A DNA stretch of 64,000 bases from an uncultured Oscillospiraceae bacterium (GCA_949285935.1 CASEAH010000029.1:1-64000); one strand, 5' to 3'. Shown: positions 8,186-17,572, numbered from the stretch's first letter. The notes: generated from the letters alone by a model not told the origin. Made by a program: numbers and translations.

Positions 8186-9472
8186 TTACTGCTTAAAGTA
8201 ATCGAAGGGGGCCTGAACCTCCGCCGACGCCACATCGGTGGGGAAAACCGTGACGCGCTTGCCGTCCTGCCACTGCACCACAATGTTGCGGGCGCCAATG
8301 TTTTGGCCGCTTTCGTCAAACTTGATCTGGGTCCAGGGCATGATCAGGTCTTCACTGCCGGCGGTGATTTCCATGGACGCCAGGGTGTCCCGCAGTACTT
8401 TGGGATCGGCAGAACCCGCTTCTTCCAGGGCCGCCCGGAGGATATGCACCACCTGAATGGCAATGGCGCCAAATCCATCCAGTTCCGCGCCGGTAGTCTC
8501 CTTATATTTGGCTGCCAGTTCCTCCATACCGGGCACATCCGCATTCCACTGGAGCATGACGCACCAGCCGTCTGCCAACTGCTGCACTTCGTTCTGCCAA
8601 CCGGGCAGTTCGATGGCTCCGTTGGCGTTGACGATCAGCTTGGGAGTGATGCCGATATCGGCAGCCTGCTTGGTGGCAATGACCGCGGTGCCCGCGCCGC
8701 TGATGTGAGTTCCCACTACATCGGGAGAGGAAGCCTTGATCTTTGCCCAGTAGGTGCTGGTGTCCTGCACGGTAACAGGGAAAGGCTGGCTGTTGACCAC
8801 TTCCATCCCCAGGTTCTTGGCTCCGTTTTCCATCCCGTCATTGACCAGGGAGCGTCCCGCCTCGGTGTCGTCAAAGAAGGTGGCCATGGTATTGAGTTCC
8901 AGGCCTTTTTCTTCCCGGAGATATTTCATAAAGTCCACAAAGGTGTCGCCGTACCATCTGGATGTGATGTTGGTACGGAATACATACTTGAATCCCCGTT
9001 CCGTAATGCTTTCGCCGGCGGGAACGTCCACGATAAAGGGGACCTCCATCCGCTCCGTCACCTGGGTGGCTGCCATCACAACGCCGCTGCTGCAGGCGCC
9101 CACCACAGCACTGACCTTCTCCTGGGTGATCAGCCGTTCCGTCTCGCTCATGCCTACCTCGTTTTTGCCCTGATGGTCCGCAAAAACCAGCTCCAGCTTG
9201 GCCCCGCCCAGGCTCTGGATGCCGCCGGCGGCATTGATCTCATTGACCGCGTATTCGTAAGCACGTTTCACCGTTTCGCCCTGGACAGCCTGGCTGCCGG
9301 TAAAGGGCTCGATTACACCAATGCGGACTACGTCCACTCCTTCACCTGTTCCTTCTCCCTGGGAGGCAGTGGATTGCTCCGTGGGTGCCGGTTCTCCCGC
9401 ACAGCCCGCCATCATGGTCATCGCCATCAAGCATGCCATTGTCAACGCAAGAATCCTTTTGTACGATTTCAT
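8186..9472 (-). CDS. livJ: LIV-type substrate-binding lipoprotein (operon 1)
   Basis: A 428-residue periplasmic-binding-type protein of the LivJ/AmiC fold. It has a lipoprotein signal peptide ending MMAGCAG, with the lipobox cysteine at about residue 23, then a Ser/Thr/Glu-rich linker, then VRIGVIEPFTGSQAV, the conserved first strand and ligand-binding loop, and INAAGGIQSLGG. It is predicted to be anchored outside the membrane and to deliver ligand to LivH/LivM. It is first in the operon. Ligand cannot be told from sequence: LIV binding proteins bind amino acids, amides, urea or aromatic acids. Neighbouring PucR and allantoinase genes suggest a ureide or hydantoin-like ligand (inference). It is clearly paralogous to the binding protein at 31995-33278. 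Confidence 0.92.
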   Translation of the reverse strand: MKSYKRILALTMACLMAMTMMAGCAGEPAPTEQSTASQGEGTGEGVDVVRIGVIEPFTGSQAVQGETVKRAYEYAVNEINAAGGIQSLGGAKLELVFADHQGKNEVGMSETERLITQEKVSAVVGACSSGVVMAATQVTERMEVPFIVDVPAGESITERGFKYVFRTNITSRWYGDTFVDFMKYLREEKGLELNTMATFFDDTEAGRSLVNDGMENGAKNLGMEVVNSQPFPVTVQDTSTYWAKIKASSPDVVGTHISGAGTAVIATKQAADIGITPKLIVNANGAIELPGWQNEVQQLADGWCVMLQWNADVPGMEELAAKYKETTGAELDGFGAIAIQVVHILRAALEEAGSADPKVLRDTLASMEITAGSEDLIMPWTQIKFDESGQNIGARNIVVQWQDGKRVTVFPTDVASAEVQAPFDYFKQ

Positions 9473-9674
9473 ATGTCATACCTCCGTCAACCTGTCTCTG
9501 CCACAATAAAATGTCTTACTTACAGCAATTTGTCAGTATTTGTTGCTATTTTATCCTCCTTCTATTGATAATTTTTGTATAACATGATTATATCAAAAAG
9601 TTTTTTTACAATCATTGTTGCTGGTCACAATAGTATCCCGGAAACATTGTTGCAGCTACCAATGGAAAAATGGT

Positions 9675-9703
9675 TTGCATCTTTTCTGGTAGAATACTAT
9701 AAT
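9675..9703 (+). promoter_or_regulatory. Candidate promoter of the PucR-type regulator gene
   Basis: TTGCAT (9675-9680), 17 nt, TATAAT (9698-9703). It would give a leader of roughly 260 nt before the GTG of the regulator. No convincing leader peptide or riboswitch is seen in that leader. Confidence 0.6.
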
Positions 9704-9971
9704 AACCATATTGGAATTGGGACAAAACCATTCCTGATGGAGGCATGTTTTCTTTACGGCAAAGACTGTCTGCCCCCTCTATCTCTGGACAGGAAATCTC
9801 CACGGGGAAATTTTCTCCCCATTCGAGATCGTCCAGACAGCTTTTTCAGGAAACCGCAGTCCCTTTTCGGTCAAAACTGGCGGCAAAAGACTCTTTGTCT
9901 ATGGCCGCTGCAAGGAGTATGCGCTGTCCGCAGCATCCCAAGGACATTGACAGTGATGGGAGGGACATCCG

Positions 9972-11198
9972 GTGGATCTTTCACTGGCCAGAATTCTTGA
10001 ACTTTCCCCCTTGGACCGATGCCGGGTTGTGGCAGGCGCCCAGGGTCTGGAGCGTATAATTACTTCCATCAACATCGCAGATTCGCCCGATCCCGGTCCC
10101 TGGGTCAGCCGCGGCCAGCTGGTGCTGACCACAGGATATTTCTTCAAGGATGATCCTCAGGAACAAATCCGGCTTCTGCGGCAGCTGGCAAGGCAGGGAT
10201 GTGCCGGGCTTGCAATCAAATTTGACCGCTTCTTTCCGGAACCTCCGCCCCATATGGTACAGGAAGCTGACACTCTCTGCTTTCCCCTCATTGATATTCC
10301 TTATGAGATGGCCCTTTCCGATTTGATGGCATCGGTAATGAAGGGGATTTTGGAGTACCAGCACTACCGCAGCCGCCGTGAAAAAATGGAAATATTTTTT
10401 ACCCGGCTGTTGGAGGAGGATCTGACCGGTCAGGAGGCGATTCTCTCGGAGGGGCGCTCTCTGGGATTGCTCCCAGGGCGGCAGTATGCCATGGTATGCG
10501 CCATGACCACCCTTTCAGATGAATCTGCCCGGGACTCTTTTCTGCTGGCTCTGGAGGATATTTTCCTGAAAGCGGGCCAGTTCGCCGGTATCCGCATCAT
10601 TCCCATTAAATCCGGTTCTCAGGTCATCGCGCTTTTTCAGTCCTCCCCCTGCAAAACCCCGGAGACCAATGTTACCTGGAGCACTGCCATCCAGTACATT
10701 CTGGAAAAGGCCTGTCCCCGAGCCGCCGGCCACCAGCTTTTGTTGGGAGTAAGCAGCGTCAAGCGCAGTGTGGAACATCTGCGGGGTGCTTACCATGAGT
10801 CGTTGGAGGCGATTCGGGTGGGACACAAAGTCTCTCCGGCTTCTTCCCCCTCCCACTGTGTATATTGGTATGAGGAGCTTAAGCCCTATACTCTTTTGCA
10901 GGCTCTTCCGGGAGAAGAGTGCCGGAGATATGTGGAATCTTACCTGGGTATCCTGCGGGAGTTTGATGAAAAGAACGGTGCTGAGCTTATTAAAACGCTG
11001 CGGTGCTATCTGGCTTTTAATGGCCGAAGCGCAGACTGTGCCCAGCAGCTTTTTGTCCATCGCAATACCATCAACTTTCGTCTTTCCCGTATTGAGGAAC
11101 TGCTGGGCGCAGACCTGAAGGACGGCGAAACGGTCTTTCGCCTTCAGCTGGCTCTCAAGCTGCTGGACCTGAAGTTGGGAGGCTTTGAAGAACCGTAA
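9972..11198 (+). CDS. PucR-family transcriptional regulator
   Basis: A 408-residue regulator with an N-terminal PucR ligand-sensing domain (LARILELSPLDRCRVVAGAQG, then the SRGQLVLTTGYF block at about 45-56), a middle GGDEF-like region, and a C-terminal HTH_30 domain with YLAFNGRSADCAQQLFVHRN and INFRLSRIEELLG as the DNA-binding helices. PucR proteins control purine and ureide catabolism in bacilli; relatives control many amino-acid and amide pathways. GTG start is preceded by GGGAGGG. It is divergent from LIV operon 1 and convergent with the allantoinase-like gene, both probable targets. Confidence 0.9.
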   Translation: MDLSLARILELSPLDRCRVVAGAQGLERIITSINIADSPDPGPWVSRGQLVLTTGYFFKDDPQEQIRLLRQLARQGCAGLAIKFDRFFPEPPPHMVQEADTLCFPLIDIPYEMALSDLMASVMKGILEYQHYRSRREKMEIFFTRLLEEDLTGQEAILSEGRSLGLLPGRQYAMVCAMTTLSDESARDSFLLALEDIFLKAGQFAGIRIIPIKSGSQVIALFQSSPCKTPETNVTWSTAIQYILEKACPRAAGHQLLLGVSSVKRSVEHLRGAYHESLEAIRVGHKVSPASSPSHCVYWYEELKPYTLLQALPGEECRRYVESYLGILREFDEKNGAELIKTLRCYLAFNGRSADCAQQLFVHRNTINFRLSRIEELLGADLKDGETVFRLQLALKLLDLKLGGFEEP

Positions 11199-11346
11199 AT
11201 TTCCCGGTAAATCGGCCTCATCATGCAGGGACCCGGGCGGAAGATCCTGCATCGGAATATATTTAAATGTGATTGCAGCAGTAAAAAAGAACTGTTGCAA
11301 AACAAAAATGCAATAGCGATTTACATAAAAATCTGAGGCAAACAAT

Positions 11347-11398
11347 AAAAATCGGCCCTCCAATAAAGCTGTTCTGCTTCTTTGGAGGACCGATTTTT
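11347..11398. terminator. Bidirectional terminator between regulator and allantoinase-like genes
   Basis: The stem AAAAATCGG-CCTCCAA pairs with TTGGAGG-CCGATTTTT. A and T runs on both flanks let it serve both convergent genes. Confidence 0.82.
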
Positions 11399-11444
11399 GT
11401 GTATTCTTTTTCAGCAAGGCTATTTTGCAGCAGCCCGCTTTTGT

Positions 11445-12803
11445 TTACTTATTCCGCTGTGGACGCAGCCACCGCCCTTTTCCGCCTAAAATTTTTCCCT
11501 GGGAATAAATCGCTTCACCCCTGAGAATGGTATGAAGGATCCTGCCTTTAAAGGTCCGGCCCACATAGGGGCTGATCTTGCTGCGGGAGAAGAGCATATC
11601 CGCTGTCATGGTCCACTCTTCCCCGGGATCGAACAGGATCAGGTCCGCATCGCTTCCGGGACGGATAACGCCTTTTTGGGGATACAGGCCAAAAATTTGA
11701 GCGGGACGGGTGGACATCAGCTGCGCCAGTCTCTCCGGCGTCAGCCCCCGGGGACTTCCGGCTGTCCAGACCGCCGAAAACATGCACTGAATGCCATTGA
11801 TCCCGGGCCAGCCCTTCCAGACATCGTCCATTCCCCTAAGCTTGGCAGATTCGGCGCTGGGGGCGTAGTCTGAAGCGATAATATCCACATCTCCGCCGAT
11901 CACCTGCTTCCACAGCTCTTCCCGAAGCTGGGCCGAGCGCACCGGCGGCGTACACATGGCTGCTGGTCCGATGGCTTTATAATCCTCTTCGTCAAAATAA
12001 AGGTAGTGGGGGCAGGTTTCCACCGTCACATCCTGCTCCAGCTTTGCCTTCCGGATCATTTCAACACCCTCAGGCAGGGAGGTATGGGCAAGATGCAGGC
12101 GCGCTCCTGTTCTTTTTGCCAGCCACAATACCCGGTGGATGGCTTCCAGTTCCGAAACCTCGGGGAAAGCATCCAGAAAAGCCTGCCGGTCACAGCGGCC
12201 CTCTTCCTTGAATTTCTTTTTATAATATTCGGACATGCTGCTGTTTTCCGCATGGATATCAATGACCGCGCCGGTGGATGCCGCCCATTTCATTCCCTCA
12301 TACAGAATGGCGTCATTGGCCATGGGAAAGTCCAGTGCCTCGGCCGTAAAGGCTTTGAAGCCAACCGCTCCCTGGTCGTAAAGCGTCTGAAGGCTGGCCA
12401 GATTATCGTTTACCAGTCCTCCCCAAAGGGCGTAATCCACACAGGCACCTTTTTCCGCCGCGGCGCGTTTAATATTCCAGGATGGAAGATCCGTAACCGG
12501 CGGAACACTGTTGAGGGGCATTTCCAATACAGTGGTAACACCACCTGCCGCCGCTGACCGGCAGCCGTGGTCCCAGCCTTCCCAGGGCTCCGGCCGCGGC
12601 TCGTTAAAATGTACGTGCGCGTCCACGCATCCCGGAAAAATCAGCATTCCCGTGGCATCCATGACCTGCGCGGCCTCTCCCAGATCCCTGCCGAGAGCGG
12701 CGATTTTTCCGTCGCGGACCGCAATGTCCGCCAGTGTTACAGTATCTTCCAAAACGACTTTCCCGTTTTTGATGAGCAGATCCCAGCCCTCAGCGTTTTT
12801 CAT
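11445..12803 (-). CDS. Allantoinase / dihydropyrimidinase-like cyclic amidohydrolase
   Basis: A 452-residue enzyme of the cyclic-amidohydrolase group (allantoinase, hydantoinase, dihydroorotase). Metal-binding features are all visible: HVHFNEP in strand 1, GFKAF with the lysine that is carbamylated in the family, DIHAENS, LAHTS, and ASDYAP with the catalytic aspartate. The HVHFNEPRPEPWEG stretch is closest to allantoinases, which open allantoin to allantoate, but hydantoinase activity is equally possible. ATG at 12803 has AAGGAG at a good distance; an ATG further upstream lacks support. It converges on the PucR-type regulator and is likely part of its regulon. Confidence 0.85.
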   Translation of the reverse strand: MKNAEGWDLLIKNGKVVLEDTVTLADIAVRDGKIAALGRDLGEAAQVMDATGMLIFPGCVDAHVHFNEPRPEPWEGWDHGCRSAAAGGVTTVLEMPLNSVPPVTDLPSWNIKRAAAEKGACVDYALWGGLVNDNLASLQTLYDQGAVGFKAFTAEALDFPMANDAILYEGMKWAASTGAVIDIHAENSSMSEYYKKKFKEEGRCDRQAFLDAFPEVSELEAIHRVLWLAKRTGARLHLAHTSLPEGVEMIRKAKLEQDVTVETCPHYLYFDEEDYKAIGPAAMCTPPVRSAQLREELWKQVIGGDVDIIASDYAPSAESAKLRGMDDVWKGWPGINGIQCMFSAVWTAGSPRGLTPERLAQLMSTRPAQIFGLYPQKGVIRPGSDADLILFDPGEEWTMTADMLFSRSKISPYVGRTFKGRILHTILRGEAIYSQGKILGGKGRWLRPQRNK

Positions 12804-13168
12804 TGAATGCCACTCCTTCATGGTTAATTTTGAGCTGCCTGAACAGACGATCCGGCCAGATTGATATTATTTAACTATTTTTACCAGCCTTCTGTGATAA
12901 AATTATAGATAAAATGTACGGTCAATGCATTATTCAGCGCCACAATGTTCTTTTGTCTTTGTTGTGTGGCATGACAACCCCGCTTTGTTCTTCCGATTTT
13001 GTTTGCATGATGAAGGTTTCCTCACACCTCCTCAACAGTTTGCTTTTACCAGCGGTGATAGCAGAAACTGCCTGTCATATTCCTCTGGTATGGGTTCAAA
13101 ATAATACTGCAAACGCAAACAAACGCAATCACCCATTTAAAATGTATTTTTAAGGAGTGTAAACCATT
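12804..13168. other. Divergent promoter region
   Basis: A 365-base AT-rich gap between the allantoinase-like gene and the spore-protein gene. A TATAAT box is present on the minus strand (12902-12907) but without a correctly spaced -35 box. No other gene is supported. Confidence 0.45.
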
Positions 13169-13351
13169 ATGGCTAACAAGAAGTCCAAAGAAGCTCTCAG
13201 TCAGATGAAGAACGAAGCTGCCCAGACCGTGGGCGTTACCCTGAAGCAGGGCTACAACGGCGATCTGACCTCCCGTCAGGCCGGTTCTATCGGCGGCGAG
13301 ATGGTCAAGAAGATGATCGAGTCCTACGAGAATTCCCACTCTGCCCAGTAA
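13169..13351 (+). CDS. Alpha/beta-type small acid-soluble spore protein
   Basis: A 60-residue protein matching alpha/beta SASPs, which coat and protect DNA in the dormant spore and are degraded on germination. The conserved core is visible as KNEAAQTVGVTL and DLTSRQAGSIGGEMVKKMI. The usual germination-protease site E-(I/F)-A reads EAA here. ATG has AAGGAG upstream. Stand-alone gene followed by a strong terminator; expression is expected in the forespore, although I could not define a convincing sigma-G promoter. It is direct evidence that the organism is a spore former. Confidence 0.95.
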   Translation: MANKKSKEALSQMKNEAAQTVGVTLKQGYNGDLTSRQAGSIGGEMVKKMIESYENSHSAQ

Positions 13352-13370
13352 GGATACAGGCATAAGCAAT

Positions 13371-13405
13371 GCCGGCCCACTCTTTTGAGAGTGGGCCGGC
13401 ATTTT
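13371..13405 (+). terminator. Terminator of the spore-protein gene
   Basis: The stem GCCGGCCCACTC/GAGTGGGCCGGC (with a short TTTTGA loop) is followed by ATTTT. It also may serve the convergent hydrolase gene. Confidence 0.88.
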
Positions 13406-13479
13406 CCATTGCACTGCAGTGGGAACAGCCTTGTTGTGCTGCAAATTTTGTTTTATAGGCCGGGACGCAGGATAACAGT

Positions 13480-14433
13480 TCAAGCTCTCTGCGGACGCAG
13501 TTCCAGGATTTTTTCCATCCACGCCAGAAGGTCGCCGTAGGCCTCCTGAAAATTGATCTCGTGAAGCATTTCATGCCGGCCGCCGGGATACAGCTTGACA
13601 CTGACTGCCTCCAATCCGGCTCCCACCAGTCCGCGGTACACCTCCAGAGGCCCGGCTCCGTTGTTTCCCACCGGGTCACGATCCCCGGAAATCAGCAGAA
13701 CCGGCAGCGTCTTGGGCAGACTTTGATACCATTCAGGCCGGTTACAACGGTCAAGCATTCCAAACAATTCATAATATGCGGAAGACGTAAACTGGAAAGT
13801 ACAGTACCGGTCCCTGCAATAGGCTGCGCAAACTTCCGGGTCCCGGGAAAGCCAGTCTACCGGCGTCCGAGGATCGGGGAAATTCTTATTGAACCGGCCA
13901 TTGGCCATTCGGTAGAGGGCTCCGGAAACATATTGAGGCCCCTTGACCGCGCTGATGGAGGCAGCCAGAGCCCTGCCGGCAGCAGTCAGAGGGTTGTGGC
14001 CGGCGGTACCGCTGAGGATCAGGCCGGTGAGGGCGCTTCCATAACCGGCAGCATACAGCCTGGCAATAAAAGAGCCCATACTGTGCCCCAGCAAAAAATA
14101 CGGGAGTCCGGGATACCTTTGGCTTACCAGAAGCCGCAGGCGTTCCAGATCCTCTACCAGATACCGGGCGCTCCCTTTGGGGCCAAAGTACCCCAGTTTT
14201 TCTCCGTTGAGCAGCACCGTATTACGGTGTCCCAGATGGTCGTTCCCGCAAACCACAAAGCCCCGGCTGCACAGCCAGGCGGCAAAATCTTCATACCGCC
14301 CCATATGCTCACACATACCGTGGCTGATCTGCACCACCGCCCGGGGCATTGCTTCCGGATCGGGTGTGAACAGGGATGCCGAAACCCGCCCGGCGCCCCG
14401 GGAAGAAGGAAAAATAATGGTTTCGCTGTTCAT
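13480..14433 (-). CDS. Alpha/beta hydrolase, monoacylglycerol lipase / lysophospholipase type
   Basis: A 317-residue cytoplasmic hydrolase of the serine aminopeptidase S33 / Hydrolase_4 group. It shows HGMCEHMGRYEDFA (the oxyanion-hole HG and typical R-Y segment), GNDHLGH, the nucleophile elbow LLGHSMGS, then SGDRDPVG with the acid residue and GGRHEMLHE with the catalytic histidine. This combination is typical of monoglyceride lipase and lysophospholipase-like enzymes. ATG follows GGAGG. It lies 32 nt after the 142-residue protein gene on the same strand, so the two may be cotranscribed. Confidence 0.87.
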   Translation of the reverse strand: MNSETIIFPSSRGAGRVSASLFTPDPEAMPRAVVQISHGMCEHMGRYEDFAAWLCSRGFVVCGNDHLGHRNTVLLNGEKLGYFGPKGSARYLVEDLERLRLLVSQRYPGLPYFLLGHSMGSFIARLYAAGYGSALTGLILSGTAGHNPLTAAGRALAASISAVKGPQYVSGALYRMANGRFNKNFPDPRTPVDWLSRDPEVCAAYCRDRYCTFQFTSSAYYELFGMLDRCNRPEWYQSLPKTLPVLLISGDRDPVGNNGAGPLEVYRGLVGAGLEAVSVKLYPGGRHEMLHEINFQEAYGDLLAWMEKILELRPQRA

Positions 14434-14465
14434 AACGCCTCCACTGAAAGAACGGTAAAGACCGT

Positions 14466-14894
14466 TCAGGCCGTAACCCGGTCTTTAAGGGTAATGGGGA
14501 CTGCTTCTCCCTCTTCATTCACCACAAAAAAGCTGATTTGCTCAAAACGCATCCAAATGCGGTGAAGCAGGGAACTCCCTCCCTTGGGCATGCCGGTGAT
14601 CACATTGGCCGGCATTTCTTCCCGGATCAGCTGGGTCAGATACTTGACGCTGTCGTCACTGTAATGGATCACCATGGTGGCGTCGTTATCGCGGGAAACC
14701 TGATACAGGTACTCGATGGCCTGAGGATTGCGCTCCGCCTTGTCTTCCGCCACATTGATGACGCTGAGAGCGGTACCACACCGGTCGGCTAACCCGCGTC
14801 CGGCCGTGATGAGCCGTTCACACTGGAACTGATCCGTAACCAGCACCATGGTAACAGGGTTAAGGGGTTTGGCTTCAGCCGCTGTCATGTTCAT
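14466..14894 (-). CDS. Universal-stress-like (USP-fold) small protein
   Basis: A 142-residue protein without signal peptide or membrane segment. The start VTMVLVTDQFQCERLITAG and the alternating strands and helices (ALSVINVAED, DATMVIHYSDD, NVITGMPKGGSS) resemble the nucleotide-binding alpha/beta fold of universal stress proteins and the USP-like part of KdpD. The GMPKGG segment could be a phosphate-binding loop. It is divergent from rex, which may mean redox-linked control. Assignment is by fold impression only. Confidence 0.55.
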   Translation of the reverse strand: MNMTAAEAKPLNPVTMVLVTDQFQCERLITAGRGLADRCGTALSVINVAEDKAERNPQAIEYLYQVSRDNDATMVIHYSDDSVKYLTQLIREEMPANVITGMPKGGSSLLHRIWMRFEQISFFVVNEEGEAVPITLKDRVTA

Positions 14895-15053
14895 ATCGTA
14901 AACTCCATTCGCAAACTGTAATGCATGCTTGAAAGATTGCTTTCCATACTTCTATTATAAACGAAATTTACAGGAATGGAATGCCGGGTCCGCAATCTTT
15001 ACTGAAAGTTTGCAATTGCCTCCGGCACACCCTGTGGGACTTTGTATAAATCG

Positions 15054-15082
15054 TTGACAATCACGGCTGTCTGGTCTACAAT
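15054..15082 (+). promoter_or_regulatory. Sigma-A promoter of rex
   Basis: TTGACA (15054-15059), 17-nt spacer, TACAAT (15077-15082). The start codon of rex follows about 55 nt later. An imperfect inverted repeat TTGT...ACAA (15042-15060) overlaps the -35 box and could be an autoregulatory Rex site, but the match is weak. Confidence 0.82.
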
Positions 15083-15136
15083 TTAACATATATCTGTCCC
15101 CCCGCAAATAGACCTTCAAGGAGTGTGCGTACAAGG

Positions 15137-15778
15137 ATGAAAAATGAAAAATCCGTATCTCTCTCGGTGATCCGGCGTTTGCCCCGGTATTACCGCTTTC
15201 TGGGGGATCTGCTCAGCCGGGGCGTCGCCAGAATTTCCTCCAAGGAGCTGGCTCATCTGATGAAAGTGACCGCTTCCCAGATCCGGCAGGATCTTAATTG
15301 TTTTGGTGGCTTTGGGCAGCAGGGCTACGGCTACAATGTGGAACTGCTGCATAACGAAATCGGCGAGATCCTGGGCGTCAAGAATGAGACGCCTGCCATC
15401 CTTCTGGGGGCGGGCAATCTGGGCAAAACCGTCGCCAAGCAGGTAAATCTCCGGGCCCGGGGATTCAAGCTGATCGGCGCCTTCGATATCGCTCCTGAAA
15501 TCATCGGCACCGAACTGGTGGGGCTGACCATTCAGGATCTTTCCCAGCTGGATGAATTCTGCCACCGGCATCATCCCAAAGCCGCCGTTATCTGTATCCC
15601 CAAAGCCGCCGCCGCGCAGTTGGCCGACCGCCTGGTAAACCTGGGTATCGTAGGCTTCTGGAATTTTTCCTCCTACGACTTTACATACAGCTACGACAAC
15701 GTAGTAGCGGTGAATATGCATTTGGGCGACAGCCTGATGACCTTGTCCTATATGGTCACCCATATGGAAGAGGAATAA
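15137..15778 (+). CDS. rex: Redox-sensing transcriptional repressor Rex
   Basis: A 213-residue repressor that senses the NADH/NAD+ ratio and controls fermentation and energy genes. The N-terminal winged helix includes LPRYYRFL and SSKELAHLMKVTASQIRQDL with the typical FGGFGQQGYGYNV wing. The Rossmann domain has LLGAGNLGKTVA and a FDIAPEIIG segment, and the C-terminal helix provides the domain swap. ATG at 15137 gives the normal family length; AAGGAG is 13 nt away, a long spacing, and in-frame GTG at 15125 is too close to it. Single gene with its own promoter and terminator. Confidence 0.95.
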   Translation: MKNEKSVSLSVIRRLPRYYRFLGDLLSRGVARISSKELAHLMKVTASQIRQDLNCFGGFGQQGYGYNVELLHNEIGEILGVKNETPAILLGAGNLGKTVAKQVNLRARGFKLIGAFDIAPEIIGTELVGLTIQDLSQLDEFCHRHHPKAAVICIPKAAAAQLADRLVNLGIVGFWNFSSYDFTYSYDNVVAVNMHLGDSLMTLSYMVTHMEEE

Positions 15779-15796
15779 GGTGCCTCTCCCCCTTCT

Positions 15797-15826
15797 TCCC
15801 CCGGTTTGCGGACCGGGGGATTTTTT
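15797..15826 (+). terminator. Terminator of rex
   Basis: The stem TCCCCCGGT/ACCGGGGGA with loop TTGCGG-like sequence is followed by six T residues. Confidence 0.9.
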
Positions 15827-15829
15827 ATG

Positions 15830-16432
15830 GCATGGCATCCCCATCCTGAATACCAAAGCAGGGCCTGAGGACTCAGGGTGATGCTCCCGGGCAGAATGTC
15901 GGCGCATGACCTTTGGCAAAACCTGAGAATGTTATTTTGCCAGCACGTCAAGAGGTTAGGAATCATTTCCTTTCCGCACAACCTGTTGTTCCGCCCATAC
16001 ATGGGCGATATTTTTAAACGCATCAGCCATTTCTTTTTAATGCTTCGCTGTGTTCATGCTGAAACTATTTTATGCTCTCCGTCAGGGTCGGAATCGGCTT
16101 ACCGCTCAAGCTGATTGGTACAAGGCCTGGACTCTCTTCATTTTTCCATTCCCCTTTGAAGGGAAAGACCACAAATCTCCTTACGCCATTTCCACCTTTT
16201 CCCCGGTTCAAAGTACTTTGCAGGGCAAGCAAAAATGCGGAAAATTTTTGGGGGCGCTGTCAGGCACTCTGCAAAAGAAGTCCGTGGCACTGTAAACAGC
16301 TTCAAGGCATGAATCTTCTGGGCGCAGCACCCCGGGAAAAATCCTCTGCGCCCTATGAAACAGCCCGGGGAAACAGGCTGTTGGGTGGCTCCGTCTTTTC
16401 CCCGCCGCAGGGAGCAAGCCAATGCAAACCCT
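15830..16432. other. Gene-free intergenic region
   Basis: About 600 bases between the convergent rex and rsmA genes. Short open frames on both strands lack ribosome sites and family resemblance. I see no repeat or clear RNA structure. Confidence 0.55.
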
Positions 16433-17572
16433 TTACCGGTCCGGGGAAGGCCTGTCCCACAGTTGCCGCAGCTCCAGCGCCCGTTTGTACAGGGGATCCA
16501 GCTGGCACCCGCAGCTGCCGCATTCCATCCGCGCCCGGTCCAGCGCCGCCTCCAGCACAGCGGTATCGCCCTTTCCCTGCAGCCACGCTCTGGCGGGCAG
16601 TGCGATCAGATCCCATCCGGATTCCGCAAAACAGGTCATAATCCGCCGGAGTTCCTCTTCCTGACCCGCCGTCTTTTTCTCAGCAGCCTTACCCTGCCGT
16701 TCCGGAGGCTGTCCTCCGGCCAGGCAGTCCGCAATGCGTCCAAAGGCTTCCAGGGGCAGTTCCTCGGCCCGGGCGTTTTCCGCAACTCCCGCTGCAGCCA
16801 AGACCCGGCGCATCTCTTCCTTGGACAACCCCAGCGACGCGCTGAGGGTATTGAGGATGGTTTTTCGACGCTGTGCAAAGGCCCCCTTGACCACCGCGAA
16901 AAAGCGGTCCGGGTCCAGGGTCTCCACCCCTGGTTTGGGAAGCACATCCAGACGGATGACAGAAGAATCCACTTCCGGAGCAGGCAGGAAAGAGCCCCGG
17001 GATACCTGAAAAAGCACCTTGGGAAGGCTGTAATACCGCACCGCTGCGGATATGGCCCCGGACTGCCGGGTACCGGGCTGGGCGCAGATCCGCTGCGCCG
17101 CTTCCTTCTGGACCATGACGGTGATGGATCTTACCGGCAGCCGCTGCTCCAGCAGGGTCATCAGGATGGGGGAAGTAATATAGTAGGGCAGGTTGGCGCA
17201 GACCACCACCGGCATCCCGGCAAACTCCCGGGCAAGAATGGCATGGAGATCCGCTTTGAGCACATCCTCATTGATAATGGTCACATTGGAGAAGGGGGCC
17301 AGGGTTTCCGCCAGGACCGGCAGAAGGCGGCTGTCGATCTCCACGCAGACCACCTTTTGCGCCCGGCGTGCCAATTCGGCAGTGAGCACCCCCACCCCGG
17401 CACCGATCTCCAGCACCCCCACTCCGGGAGCCGCTCCGCCCATCTCCGCGATCCGGGGACAGACGGTGGGATTGATGATGAAATTCTGCCCCAGCACCTT
17501 ACTGAAAGTGAAGCCGTGGCGCTCCATAATTTCCCGGATTACTGCCTGGTTGGTCAGCTGCAATTCTCCCAA
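16433..17572 (-). CDS. rsmA: 16S rRNA dimethyladenosine transferase RsmA with C-terminal extension
   Basis: RsmA (KsgA) dimethylates two adenines near the 3' end of 16S rRNA. The first 285 residues are a standard enzyme: LGQNFIINP, VLEIGAGVGVLT as the SAM loop, VEIDSRL, and the catalytic ANLPYYITSP motif (the N-L-P-Y form). The remaining 95 residues are unusual: a charged linker is followed by a region with ESGWDLIALPARAWLQG and a cysteine cluster ECGSCGCQLDPLYKRAL. Normal RsmA ends near residue 280, so this is a fusion to a small domain of unknown function. The start is TTG with AAGGGG upstream. Transcribed from the divergent promoter region shared with the dCMP deaminase gene. Confidence 0.93.
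   Translation of the reverse strand: MGELQLTNQAVIREIMERHGFTFSKVLGQNFIINPTVCPRIAEMGGAAPGVGVLEIGAGVGVLTAELARRAQKVVCVEIDSRLLPVLAETLAPFSNVTIINEDVLKADLHAILAREFAGMPVVVCANLPYYITSPILMTLLEQRLPVRSITVMVQKEAAQRICAQPGTRQSGAISAAVRYYSLPKVLFQVSRGSFLPAPEVDSSVIRLDVLPKPGVETLDPDRFFAVVKGAFAQRRKTILNTLSASLGLSKEEMRRVLAAAGVAENARAEELPLEAFGRIADCLAGGQPPERQGKAAEKKTAGQEEELRRIMTCFAESGWDLIALPARAWLQGKGDTAVLEAALDRARMECGSCGCQLDPLYKRALELRQLWDRPSPDR

Noticed and set aside
9745-10059. Plus-strand frame in the leader of the PucR-type gene
   Set aside because: GGAGG is only one base from the ATG, the product has no family resemblance, and it runs into the regulator gene in another frame.
13074-13106. Sigma-G promoter before the spore-protein gene
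   Set aside because: GTCATA and AATAATA resemble the boxes but are about 20 nt apart, longer than usual, so I did not call it.
15042-15060. TTGT...ACAA as an autoregulatory Rex operator
   Set aside because: Only about five of nine positions in the arms are symmetric and the spacing differs from the clostridial consensus; kept as a remark only.
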